NCBI GenBank assembly: GCA_964407285.1 | Contig: CAYOVG010000114.1 | Location: 1 to 18,281, forward strand | DNA from: CAYOVG01 sp964407285 | GTDB taxonomy: Bacteria; Desulfobacterota; Syntrophobacteria; Syntrophobacterales; Syntrophobacteraceae | Direction: 5' to 3' | DNA length: 18,281 nt | Part shown: positions 9,409 through 15,731 of the stretch, in pieces | How the letters are laid out: each line of letters begins with the position of its first letter | How positions within the stretch are numbered: the stretch's first letter is position 1 | The notes under the pieces: generated by a model | Seen by the model: the letters and a program-made list of their open reading frames with translations, nothing else | What the model was told of the DNA's origin: nothing | The model's database searches: none | Translations under genes and position numbers: made by a program

Positions 9409-9510
9409 TTATACTATGGGTATGATTTCTCCGGCCATGTTTTCCGGAGTGGTGCACAGGTCTTCATAAGTGGCTTTCTTTACCGGCGGTTCCGTCATGT
9501 CGGACTCCAT
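9409..9510 (-). pseudogene. N-terminal remnant of a Uma2-family (DUF820) gene
   Basis: A 33-codon minus-strand frame (ATG at 9510-9508, TAA at 9411-9409) reads MESDMTEPPVKKATYEDL, then CTTPENMAGEII and three more residues before the stop. The pattern KKATYEDL...PENM.GEII is the characteristic beginning of Uma2/DUF820 proteins, a restriction-endonuclease-fold family found in many copies in some bacteria. There it is normally followed by a sentence such as NGELVV and another 150 or so residues. Here the homology stops right after GEII, and the following bases lead into the fecR-like promoter region. The rest of the gene is missing, so this is a deletion remnant. The resemblance is from memory of the family; the truncated reading frame is seen directly. 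Confidence 0.5.
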
Positions 9511-9611
9511 TCCAGGTTTCCTGCAAGGGAATGATCCAACGCTGTACTATGAAGAATTACAGGGCGGAAAAGGGGAAAGTGTCAAATCAGCAAGGGATGG
9601 ACCGTAGCTTG

Positions 9612-9659
9612 TGAACGGATGCCCGACACGCAGGCCGCGCCTTCCTTCGCATCCGTTCA
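9612..9659. terminator. 11-bp perfect stem just downstream of the cytochrome b-like gene
   Basis: TGAACGGATGC (9612-9622) and GCATCCGTTCA (9649-9659) are perfect inverted repeats around a 26-base GC-rich loop. The stem begins 4 bases past the stop of the minus-strand cytochrome gene. No T run follows on the minus strand, so it may be a 3' mRNA-stabilising hairpin or a Rho-associated end rather than a classical intrinsic terminator. Confidence 0.4.
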
Positions 9660-9663
9660 GCGT

Positions 9664-10212
9664 TCAGCCCTGCCGTAGTCCCCTCGCTTTGAGGTATGCG
9701 GCGCGTCCGGTCAGCATTGCAGCGAGGCTGAACAGGCCGAGCGCCGGAGCCATGCCCAAATGCACCCAGTCGATGAGCATGACCGCAACGGGGCTGAAGC
9801 TCACATCGGGCAGGTTCTTCAGTACGCGCAGTAAGCCGGTGGCGACGATCACACCGTACAGAAAGATCCGCACATGGCCGGTGAACGAGATTTGCATTGA
9901 TTGCCGTTGCGCGCCCAGGTACGTCGCGGCCCTGTACGAGATCAGGAAGAGCAGGACCGCGGCGGCGACGTAGTGCATCCAGTGCGTGAGGTAGAAGTCG
10001 GCGGTCCAGCCCAGACCGGGTATGTCGGCGATATAGTAGCGTTTGAATATGGGCATCTGGGCTGTCCCCGTGATTGCCAGCACCGCCAGGGTAATCTTGA
10101 AGAGGATGGTTTGCCGGTCCCGGTCCCCACGGGGACCATGGCCATGGCGCCGGCCCTGACCGAGCAAGCCGTCGAGAGTCAAGCGATCGCTCATTTCAAT
10201 GCTCCTTTGCAT
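9664..10212 (-). CDS. cytochrome b-like four-helix membrane protein, partner of the ferredoxin-type protein
   Basis: 182 residues with four predicted membrane helices (about 36-55, 74-95, 113-130, 145-168). Histidines are placed as possible heme b ligands: H77 and H80 at the start of helix 2 (THWMHY), H113 at the start of helix 3 (TGHVRIF) and H151 in helix 4 (DWVHLGMAPALG). This is the layout of membrane anchors of respiratory oxidoreductases (FdnI/NarI/b561-like), which move electrons between quinone and an iron-sulfur subunit. The N-terminal cytoplasmic segment is basic and histidine-rich. ATG 10212 has a near-perfect AAGGAGGT site; a second ATG six codons on (10194) also has AGGAG at good spacing. 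The gene starts 21 bases after the ferredoxin-type stop and is clearly in one operon with it. I cannot assign a specific oxidoreductase class. Confidence 0.75.
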   Translation of the reverse strand: MQRSIEMSDRLTLDGLLGQGRRHGHGPRGDRDRQTILFKITLAVLAITGTAQMPIFKRYYIADIPGLGWTADFYLTHWMHYVAAAVLLFLISYRAATYLGAQRQSMQISFTGHVRIFLYGVIVATGLLRVLKNLPDVSFSPVAVMLIDWVHLGMAPALGLFSLAAMLTGRAAYLKARGLRQG

Positions 10213-10224
10213 CTTCTACCTCCT

Positions 10225-10335
10225 TCGCGCCCTTTACTTTCCTTCTTCCCTTGCGCCTTTTACTTCCTTTGCGCCTCTCACGTCCCTCACATCCCTTGCT
10301 TCACTTACGTCCTTTGCGTCTCTTGCGTCCTCCGC
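10225..10335 (-). repeat. degenerate 9-base tandem repeat (GACGCAAAG type) coding for the ferredoxin C-terminus
   Basis: Read on the minus strand, this stretch is a run of about eleven imperfect 9-base units such as GACGCAAGA, GACGCAAAG, GACGTAAGT, GAAGCAAGG, GATGTGAGG, GACGTGAGA and GGCGCAAAG. It continues past the stop codon into the intergenic bases, where it supplies the GAAGGAGGT ribosome site of the next gene. In frame it encodes tripeptides of the form (D/E/G)-(A/V)-(R/K): DAR, DAK, DVS, EAR, DVR, DVR, GAK, EVK, GAR. The repeat resembles the GGCGCAAAGACGCAAAG-like simple sequence dispersed in many bacterial genomes. Confidence 0.75.
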
Positions 10336-11343
10336 GGTCTTTCGCGACGATGCGAGCATGTTTCTCGCCCGCAGCACTCCCGCCGCCACACCCGCAAAGG
10401 GGGCGAGAAAAACCGACCAGGCAAGCTTGTCCTCCTTCGCCATTACCGGGGCGACGGGATTGAGATGGGGACGCCCGGCATCCTCCTTCACCTCCTTCAG
10501 GGCGGCGTCGAGCTTCTCAAACGGCACGGGGGAGACATAGATCGTGTTGGCGCCGCCGTTTTCTTCAAGCCCGTAGATGTAGCCGTTCATCCCGGCCGCG
10601 AGTTCCCTGGCCTTCGCCACGATCAGGCTCCTCGGACCGATCGATTGAACCTCTTCCGGACATGCCTCCACGCACGCGGGAAGCATTCCCCGCGCAATCC
10701 GGTCGTAGCACCTGTCGCACTTGTACATCACCCCGTTGCCCGCCACCGAGGGGAGAAGCTTCAGGTAGAGCCCGACGCCGGTCTGCCTTTGCGGAATCTC
10801 CCAGGGGCACACCGTCCGACACTTCGCTCCTCCCAGGCAGATTTCGGAATCGATGCGCACGATCCCATTGTGCTGCTTGTAGGCTGCGCCCCAGGGGCAC
10901 AGGTTCGCGCACGGCGGATTTTGACAGTGCATGCAACGCCTGGGGATGTTGACGAGTTCCTTTCTTCCGTTGTGCTCCACCGCTGCAGTCTGCACATAGA
11001 GCCAGTTGTAGGGGGTGAGGCGGTCTCGCTCGTCCTGCCTGTCGGACCAGTCCGACGGCTTAACGTGCGCCGGATACATGCGGGGGAAAGGCTTTTCCGG
11101 TTTGGGGTACTTCTCATGGTTCGCTTCGCGGCAGGCATCGACGCACGCCTCGCAGCCCACGCACTTGCCGATGTCCAGCAGTGTGGCCAGTTCCTCGCCC
11201 GACGACCCGGCGGCCGACACCGGCCCCGGCAAGGCGAGTCCGACCGCCCCGAGTCCCATCGCCTTGATGAACGAACGCCGGGAAATGGTCGTCCCTGCGG
11301 CCGCCTCTTCTTTCATCGATCCTTTATTCTTGTCCGGCATCAT
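10234..11343 (-). CDS. Tat-exported four-cluster ferredoxin-type (HybA/DmsB-like) electron-transfer protein
   Basis: 369 residues from ATG 11343, which has GGAGGA nine bases upstream; the open frame extends to 11409 without a better site. The N-terminus carries a twin-arginine signal, SRRSFIKAMGLGAVGLALP (R22, R23), so the protein is probably periplasmic. Cysteine sets, in order: C61/C64/C67/C71 (CVGCEACVDAC), C137/C140/C145/C149 (CMHCQNPPCANLC), C169/C175/C179 (CLGGAKCRTVC, where the usual second cysteine is a glycine), and C209/C212/C224/C228. This is the DMSO-reductase-type iron-sulfur subunit layout. A hydrophobic stretch (about 307-323) near the end could anchor it, followed by a highly charged tripeptide-repeat tail from about residue 334. 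It is followed by the cytochrome b-like gene. No molybdopterin or other catalytic subunit is adjacent, so the enzyme it serves is unknown. Confidence 0.85.
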   Translation of the reverse strand: MMPDKNKGSMKEEAAAGTTISRRSFIKAMGLGAVGLALPGPVSAAGSSGEELATLLDIGKCVGCEACVDACREANHEKYPKPEKPFPRMYPAHVKPSDWSDRQDERDRLTPYNWLYVQTAAVEHNGRKELVNIPRRCMHCQNPPCANLCPWGAAYKQHNGIVRIDSEICLGGAKCRTVCPWEIPQRQTGVGLYLKLLPSVAGNGVMYKCDRCYDRIARGMLPACVEACPEEVQSIGPRSLIVAKARELAAGMNGYIYGLEENGGANTIYVSPVPFEKLDAALKEVKEDAGRPHLNPVAPVMAKEDKLAWSVFLAPFAGVAAGVLRARNMLASSRKTAEDARDAKDVSEARDVRDVRGAKEVKGAREEGK

Positions 11344-11446
11344 TTCTTCGACTCCTCCCCGATGTTGATCCATAAACCCCCGTTTCGTCCGCGCGGTGCG
11401 GGGCCCCATCGCAGTCTTGATCGTCGGATTCGAGGCTGCGACGGGT

Positions 11447-11480
11447 TTAATAGTTTATGATATTAACAAAGTGGTCGCAA
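11447..11480 (-). promoter_or_regulatory. candidate promoter with overlapping inverted repeat before the ferredoxin-type gene
   Basis: Minus strand: TTGCGA (11480-11475), 17-base spacer, TAAACT (11457-11452). An inverted repeat TTAATA-N8-TATTAA (11447-11466) covers the -10 box. Its half-site region reads TAAACTATTA on the minus strand, close to TTAACTATTA on the plus strand at the marR start. A MarR-type repressor binding here is plausible but inferred. The remainder of the 11344-11670 gap shows no gene or terminator that I can recognise. Confidence 0.35.
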
Positions 11481-11670
11481 CGTCATGGCCATAAGGCGAC
11501 TACAAAGAATTAACCTACCGGATTCCCGGTCCCTTCCGGCTCCCGGATTTCAATTTCCTTGGCAGGTTATTTGTTGTGGATTGCCTAACCTCGTCGCCGT
11601 CATTTCGCGGCCAATGCTCAGGGCTTCGGTTGGAACGTTCCTCTTGTGCCGTTGAGACTCTGTCTGCTTA

Positions 11671-12150
11671 TTACACCATCTGCTTCTTTATCGCTTCCAT
11701 GCCCGTCCGCAGAATCTCCAGGGAATGGATGACGTTCTTTCGCTCCTCGGGGGGAAACTCCCGCAACAGCTTTTCATAGAGACCCATGGTGAAGCTGTTT
11801 GCCTCCTCGCACTTGGTCCTCCCTTCACGAGTGAGGGTTATGAGCTTAATTCGGGCATCCTTCGGGTCGTCCACGCTCGCGATCAGCTTCTTTCCGAGCA
11901 GACCCTCCACGATCTTGGTCACCCGGCTCTTGGCCACGTCGAGCTTCCCGGCGATCTCCTTGAGGGTCAGGTATCTTTCCTCCCGAAGGAGCAGCAGGCA
12001 GCGCAGTTCCGCCCGGGGCAGCCCGAACTTCGCCGACAGGTACTCCGTGCGGGCCTGGCAGCACTCCACCGTCTCCTCCACGAGCGCCTTCAGCCTCCCC
12101 ACCTGGTAGGAGAGCAATTCGTCCTTGTCTTTAGAAGCTGTATCGTTCAT
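11671..12150 (-). CDS. MarR-family transcriptional regulator
   Basis: 159-residue winged-helix regulator. An N-terminal dimerisation helix region (about 10-40) is followed by the winged helix: LTLKEIAGKLDVAKSRVTKIVEGL (61-84), then the wing with the family signature DPKDARIKLITLT (95-107), then C-terminal dimerisation helices. MarR proteins bind short palindromes as dimers and usually repress themselves and a neighbour, released by small ligands or by cysteine oxidation. Two adjacent cysteines (C30, C31), C51 and C114 could respond to redox or metals, but this is speculation. The gene lies upstream of the ferredoxin/cytochrome pair on the same strand and divergent from the VWA/TelA operon, so either may be its target. 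There is no ribosome site before the ATG (see promoter). Confidence 0.93.
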   Translation of the reverse strand: MNDTASKDKDELLSYQVGRLKALVEETVECCQARTEYLSAKFGLPRAELRCLLLLREERYLTLKEIAGKLDVAKSRVTKIVEGLLGKKLIASVDDPKDARIKLITLTREGRTKCEEANSFTMGLYEKLLREFPPEERKNVIHSLEILRTGMEAIKKQMV

Positions 12151-12188
12151 AGTGTTAACTATTATAGACCGTCAAAATCATCTGTCAA
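12149..12188 (-). promoter_or_regulatory. strong marR promoter with palindrome over the start; predicted near-leaderless mRNA
   Basis: Minus strand: perfect -35 TTGACA (12188-12183), 16-base spacer, perfect -10 TATAAT (12166-12161). Only 10 bases separate the -10 box from the ATG (12150), so transcription should begin within about 2-4 bases of the start codon, and no Shine-Dalgarno sequence is present. An inverted repeat ATAGT-N4-ACTAT (plus-strand 12149-12162, containing GTTAAC) spans the start site and first codon, an ideal place for autorepression by the MarR protein. Boxes and spacing are seen; the regulation is inferred. Confidence 0.65.
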
Positions 12189-12266
12189 GAAAAAATCCGG
12201 CGGGAAAGATTTCTTTTCCTGCGGGGTGTGCACGACGGACACGAAAAAGTTCTCCTGATTGTAACA

Positions 12267-12293
12267 TTGCCGGGGCTGCTGTTCTGCTATAAT
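12267..12293 (+). promoter_or_regulatory. extended -10 promoter for the VWA/XpaC/TelA operon
   Basis: A perfect TATAAT (12288-12293) is preceded by TGC (12285-12287), giving an extended -10 element (TGnTATAAT). The best -35 is a weak TTGCCG (12267-12272) at 15 bases. About 68 bases of leader follow before the start at 12362. It is divergent from the marR promoter, about 100 bases away. I see no copy of the marR palindrome here. Confidence 0.5.
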
Positions 12294-12361
12294 GAGCCCG
12301 CCACGGCTTCACCAAGGCGTCCGGAATATGGCCTTCACAATTCGAACAAGGAGGAGAATGC

Positions 12362-13939
12362 ATGGGACGTAAGCTTCTCGCGTCGTTGATTGCGGGATTG
12401 TCTCTTCTCTTGGTCCACTGCGGCGGGGACCAGGGTCCAAGGACGGTCTTCAGCATCGTTTCCGGGTCGGAGAACAAGTCCCTGGAACCGATCCTGCTCG
12501 AATTCGGCCGGGAAAACGGGGTGGAAATCCGCATGGAGTACATGGGTTCCGTGGACATCATGCACGAACTCGAAGGCGACGAAGTCCATTACGACGCCGT
12601 ATGGCCCGCCGGCTCTCTCTGGATCAGCCTGGGCGACAGGAATCACGTCGTGAAGCATGTGCGCTCCATTATGACCACGCCCGTCGTTTTCGGCATCAGG
12701 AAAAGCCTGGCGAGGGACCTGGGGTTTATCGGAAGGGACGTCAAAGTCGCGGATATCCTGGCCGCGATCGAATCCGGGAAGCTTCATTTCGCCATGACCA
12801 GCGCGACGCAGTCCAATTCCGGGACGAGCGCCTACCTGGGCTTCATCTATGCTCTCCTGGGAAATCCCGAGATGATCGCCGCCGATGACCTTCAAAAACC
12901 CGAACTTCGCTCCCAGGTGAAAAAACTCCTCGCGGGAGTGAACCGCTCATCCGGCAGTTCCGGGTGGCTCAAGGACCTCTTTCTCAAGAGCGAGTACGAT
13001 TCCATGGTCAACTACGAGGCCATGATCATCGAAGCGAACCGGGAACTCACTGCATCCGGCCGGGAGCCGCTCTATGCGGTCTATCCCGTTGACGGTATCG
13101 TGATCGCCGATTCTCCCCTGGGATACGTCAACAGGGGAGACCCCGCCAAGGAGGAAATCTTCAAGAAACTCCAGGAATATCTGCTTTCCGCCGATATCCG
13201 TGAGGAAGTCCTGAACCTGGGCAGAAGAACCGGCTTCGGCGGCATTGCGGGGAACGTGAGCAAGGACGTTTTCAATCCCGATTGGGGAATCGATACGGAA
13301 AAGATACTCGTCCCGATAAGATACCCCGCTTCCGATGTCGTGCGGGAGGCGTTGAACCTCTACCAGTCGGAACTGAGGAAGCCGTCGTTCACCGTCTTCT
13401 GCCTCGATTTTTCCGGGAGCATGCAGGGCAAGGGAGAAGCCGAACTCAAGGAAGCCATGAAGATGCTCCTCGACCAGGACCTGGCGAGGCGGTATTTCCT
13501 GCAAGCTTCCCCCGACGACAGAATCGTCGTCATCCCGTTCAGCGGGCAGCCTTTGGGCGTGTGGAGCACGACGGGCAGAGTTCAGGACGAGTTGCCGCGG
13601 ATTCTCGACCGGGTGATGAACCTCGCTCCCAATGGGGGAACGGACATTTACAGCCCGGTAATCCAGGGACTTTCCATCCTGGCTCGCGAGGACCCGGGCA
13701 GTCGCATCCCGGCGGTCATCCTAATGACGGACGGGAAATCGAACCAGGGAAAGACTTTCGAGGACCTCATGAGGGCCTGGAACGCCGTGAGCGACAGGGA
13801 CATACCGGTCTTCTCGATCCTCTTCGGAGACGCCTCGGTCACGCAGTTGGAACAGATAGCCAACCTGACGCGAAGCCGGATATTCGACGGCAGGAAAGAT
13901 CTGATCCGGGCATTCCGGGAAGCGAAAGGATACAACTGA
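12362..13939 (+). CDS. lipoprotein with oxyanion-type substrate-binding domain fused to a VWA domain
   Basis: 525 residues, with AAGGAGGAG five bases before the ATG. A short signal ends in LVHC, so C20 is a probable lipidation site, although His at -1 is unusual. Residues about 28-320 form a periplasmic binding fold of the SBP_bac_11/ModA kind: VSGSENKSLEP at the start, MGSVDIMHEL (61-70), YDAVWPAGSLW (77-87), the phosphate-loop-like SATQSNSGTSAYLGF (147-161), NYEAMI (217-222) and YPVDGIVIADSP (241-252). Residues about 340-520 are a von Willebrand A domain with a complete metal-ion-dependent adhesion site: DFSGS (D349, S351, S353), T427 in NGGTDIY and D457 in MTDGKSN. It probably sits on the periplasmic side, binding an anion with one domain and metal or a partner with the other. 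The stop overlaps the next start by one base (TGATG). First of four co-oriented genes; no transporter subunits follow. Confidence 0.88.
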   Translation: MGRKLLASLIAGLSLLLVHCGGDQGPRTVFSIVSGSENKSLEPILLEFGRENGVEIRMEYMGSVDIMHELEGDEVHYDAVWPAGSLWISLGDRNHVVKHVRSIMTTPVVFGIRKSLARDLGFIGRDVKVADILAAIESGKLHFAMTSATQSNSGTSAYLGFIYALLGNPEMIAADDLQKPELRSQVKKLLAGVNRSSGSSGWLKDLFLKSEYDSMVNYEAMIIEANRELTASGREPLYAVYPVDGIVIADSPLGYVNRGDPAKEEIFKKLQEYLLSADIREEVLNLGRRTGFGGIAGNVSKDVFNPDWGIDTEKILVPIRYPASDVVREALNLYQSELRKPSFTVFCLDFSGSMQGKGEAELKEAMKMLLDQDLARRYFLQASPDDRIVVIPFSGQPLGVWSTTGRVQDELPRILDRVMNLAPNGGTDIYSPVIQGLSILAREDPGSRIPAVILMTDGKSNQGKTFEDLMRAWNAVSDRDIPVFSILFGDASVTQLEQIANLTRSRIFDGRKDLIRAFREAKGYN

Positions 13940-14556
13940 TGGCGACCGGCCGTGTTGTGAGTTCGATTCTGAGCGGCATAGTCAGCGGACTGGTGTTTCT
14001 CCTCTTCCATCTCTACCTCGATGCGGGACCGTGGATAGCCGCGGCCGTGACGGTCGCCGCGTTTGTCGGCCTGTCGCTCATCGGCGACTCCATCGGGTCG
14101 CGCCGCCGGGTCCTTCTTACGGATGCGGGCGTGGCCGACCGGGAATCGTTTGATAGGTTGCTCTCCCAAGGGTATGCGGGAATAAAGGAGATCCGTTCCC
14201 TGGAAGGGCGGATACGGAACGAGGAGGTGAGGCGCAAGGTCGAGGCGATTTGCGATATCGGCGACAAGATCCTCGCCAACATTGAAAAGAACCCGAAGGA
14301 TGCCGGGCTGGCCAGGAAGTTCTTCACCTACTACCTGGATACCGCCGTAAAGATCGTCGCCCGCTATATAGAGATATCACGACAAAACCTCAATGATCCC
14401 AATGTGGCGAGGACACTGCAAAGGGCCGAGGGTATTCTCGATTCCATCAGGGATCTGTTCGAGCGACAGCATGCGAGGATGTTCGAGGACGACGTCTTCG
14501 ACCTCGATACCGAGATGGAACTCCTGGAAAAGACCATCAAGATGGAAGGACTGTGA
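13939..14556 (+). CDS. XpaC-like membrane protein (5-bromo-4-chloroindolyl phosphate hydrolysis family)
   Basis: 205 residues from ATG 13939, which overlaps the previous stop (TGATG) and has AAAGGA eight bases upstream. The same frame is open well upstream (from 13282), but that part is only the shadow of the VWA gene. Two hydrophobic helices (about 7-26 and 31-48) form an N-terminal hairpin. It is followed by a basic SRRRVLL and a long alpha-helical cytoplasmic part: REIR-like heptads, VEAICDIGDKILANIEKNPKD (101-121), KFFTYYLDTAVKIVARYIEI (127-146), and a C-terminal acidic helix FDLDTEMELLEKTIKMEGL. This matches the XpaC family (PF10112), which occurs next to TelA genes in many bacteria, for example xpaC-yaaN in Bacillus. 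No catalytic function is convincingly known. A membrane adaptor for TelA is the likely role; the assignment rests on architecture and neighbour. Confidence 0.75.
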   Translation: MATGRVVSSILSGIVSGLVFLLFHLYLDAGPWIAAAVTVAAFVGLSLIGDSIGSRRRVLLTDAGVADRESFDRLLSQGYAGIKEIRSLEGRIRNEEVRRKVEAICDIGDKILANIEKNPKDAGLARKFFTYYLDTAVKIVARYIEISRQNLNDPNVARTLQRAEGILDSIRDLFERQHARMFEDDVFDLDTEMELLEKTIKMEGL

Positions 14557-14557
14557 G

Positions 14558-15622
14558 ATGAAAGGGAGGATAGCCGGAATACTCGTCATGCTCGCCGTTA
14601 TCGGAATCGGTCTGGCGGCGTACATGCAAAAGCAGGGGAGACCGGAGGTGGTGACTCTGCGCGGCTTCGTGGGAGGAGAAAAGGCCGGGTTCCTCGAAGA
14701 CGAGGTGGTAAAGGATGTCCTGCTGTCCCGTTACGGCATCGTTTTGGACTACTCCAAGGCGGGCTCCATCGAGATGGTCACGAGCGACGCCGCGGACCGC
14801 GATTTTCTGTGGCCTTCCAGCCAGGTGGCCCTGGAGTTGTACAAGAACCGCGCGGGGAATGCCCTTGCCGCCGGCGAGGTGATTTTCAATTCGCCCATGG
14901 TGCTCTATTCCTGGGACATCGTCGCCGACGCTCTGGAGAAAGAAAACCTGGTGGCCAGGGAAGGTTCGTCCTTTTTCGTTACGGGATTCCCGAAGCTCAT
15001 CGATATGATCCTCCAGAAGAAGAAGTGGGCGGACATCGGCCTCGGAGAGCTTTACGGGACTATGGCGATCATCTCCACCGACCCTACGAAGTCCAATTCC
15101 GGCAACATGTTCGCCGGGCTGGTGGCGAACACGATCCATGGGGATGTCGTGGACGACGAATCGATAGAGAGCATTCTTCCTCGGTTGAAGCTGTTCTTTT
15201 CGAGGCTCGGGTTCCTGGAGCATTCATCCGGGGACCTGTTCGAGCAGTACTTGAGGACCGGCGTTGGAGCCAGGCCCGTCATCGCCGGCTACGAGAACCA
15301 GATCGTCGAATTTTCCATCGAGCATAAAGACCTCTGGCCCACGGTGAAGAACCGGATAAGGGTGCTGTACCCGGTCCCGACGATCTGGAGCGCTCACCCG
15401 CTGATCGCTCTCAACGACAGGGCGACACGGCTCATTAAGGCGCTCCAGGATCAGGAGATTCAGAAGATCGCCTGGGAGAAGCACGGTTTCCGGACCGGTC
15501 TCATCGGCGTGCAAAACGATCCGTCGGTGCTCGAAGTCGTCGGAATACCGGGCACGGTGAACAAGGTCATATCCATGCCGAACGCTCGGGTTATGGAGAG
15601 GATCATTCAGTCGTTTCAGTGA
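14558..15622 (+). CDS. membrane-anchored substrate-binding protein, paralogous to the first gene's binding domain
   Basis: 354 residues. ATG 14558 lies one base after the XpaC-like stop (TGAGATG), with GGAAGGA seven bases upstream. One N-terminal helix (about 4-22) is an uncleaved anchor or signal, with no lipobox; the rest is a periplasmic binding fold. It shares the signature of the first gene in the same order: AGSIEMV (68-74), FLWPSSQVAL (83-92), the ligand loop STDPTKSNSGNMFAGLVAN (173-191), GYENQIVEF (244-252) and YPVPTIWSAHPLIAL (271-285). TKSNSG matches TQSNSG of the fused protein. The likely ligand is a small oxyanion. There is no VWA domain and no permease or ATPase partner, so sensing or ligand delivery is more likely than import. 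Third gene of the unit; 109 bases separate it from the TelA gene. Confidence 0.82.
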   Translation: MKGRIAGILVMLAVIGIGLAAYMQKQGRPEVVTLRGFVGGEKAGFLEDEVVKDVLLSRYGIVLDYSKAGSIEMVTSDAADRDFLWPSSQVALELYKNRAGNALAAGEVIFNSPMVLYSWDIVADALEKENLVAREGSSFFVTGFPKLIDMILQKKKWADIGLGELYGTMAIISTDPTKSNSGNMFAGLVANTIHGDVVDDESIESILPRLKLFFSRLGFLEHSSGDLFEQYLRTGVGARPVIAGYENQIVEFSIEHKDLWPTVKNRIRVLYPVPTIWSAHPLIALNDRATRLIKALQDQEIQKIAWEKHGFRTGLIGVQNDPSVLEVVGIPGTVNKVISMPNARVMERIIQSFQ

Positions 15623-15662
15623 ACGTAGTAAATTTCGTTGCTGTCACTATTGCCGTTTAGCA

Positions 15663-15692
15663 TTGCGATCACGCTCCCGGCGCCGGGATAAT
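15663..15692 (+). promoter_or_regulatory. possible internal promoter before the TelA gene, with a 12-bp palindrome in the spacer
   Basis: TTGCGA (15663-15668), 18-base spacer, GATAAT (15687-15692). A perfect GC palindrome CCCGGCGCCGGG (15676-15687) fills most of the spacer and could be an operator. It lies in the 109-base gap, the only sizeable gap of the operon, so telA may also be transcribed separately. Speculative. Confidence 0.3.
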
Positions 15693-15731
15693 CCGGAAGA
15701 CGGAGCGCGTAAAAAAGGGGAGGATTGAACC

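Noticed and set aside
10225..10345. CRISPR-like array
   Set aside because: Units are 9 bases, degenerate and contiguous with no spacers; it is a simple coding tandem repeat.
9901..11460. 519-codon plus-strand frame across the redox pair
   Set aside because: Antisense to two genes with clear motifs; its length is an effect of GC-rich sequence.
13282..13938. 219-residue N-terminal extension in frame with the XpaC-like gene
   Set aside because: It overlaps the VWA domain in another frame, has shadow-like composition, and the ATG at 13939 has a good ribosome site and operon-style overlap.
15676..15687. CCCGGCGCCGGG as a transcription terminator before telA
   Set aside because: No loop or T run, and the downstream gene is in the same orientation; an operator or chance palindrome is more likely.
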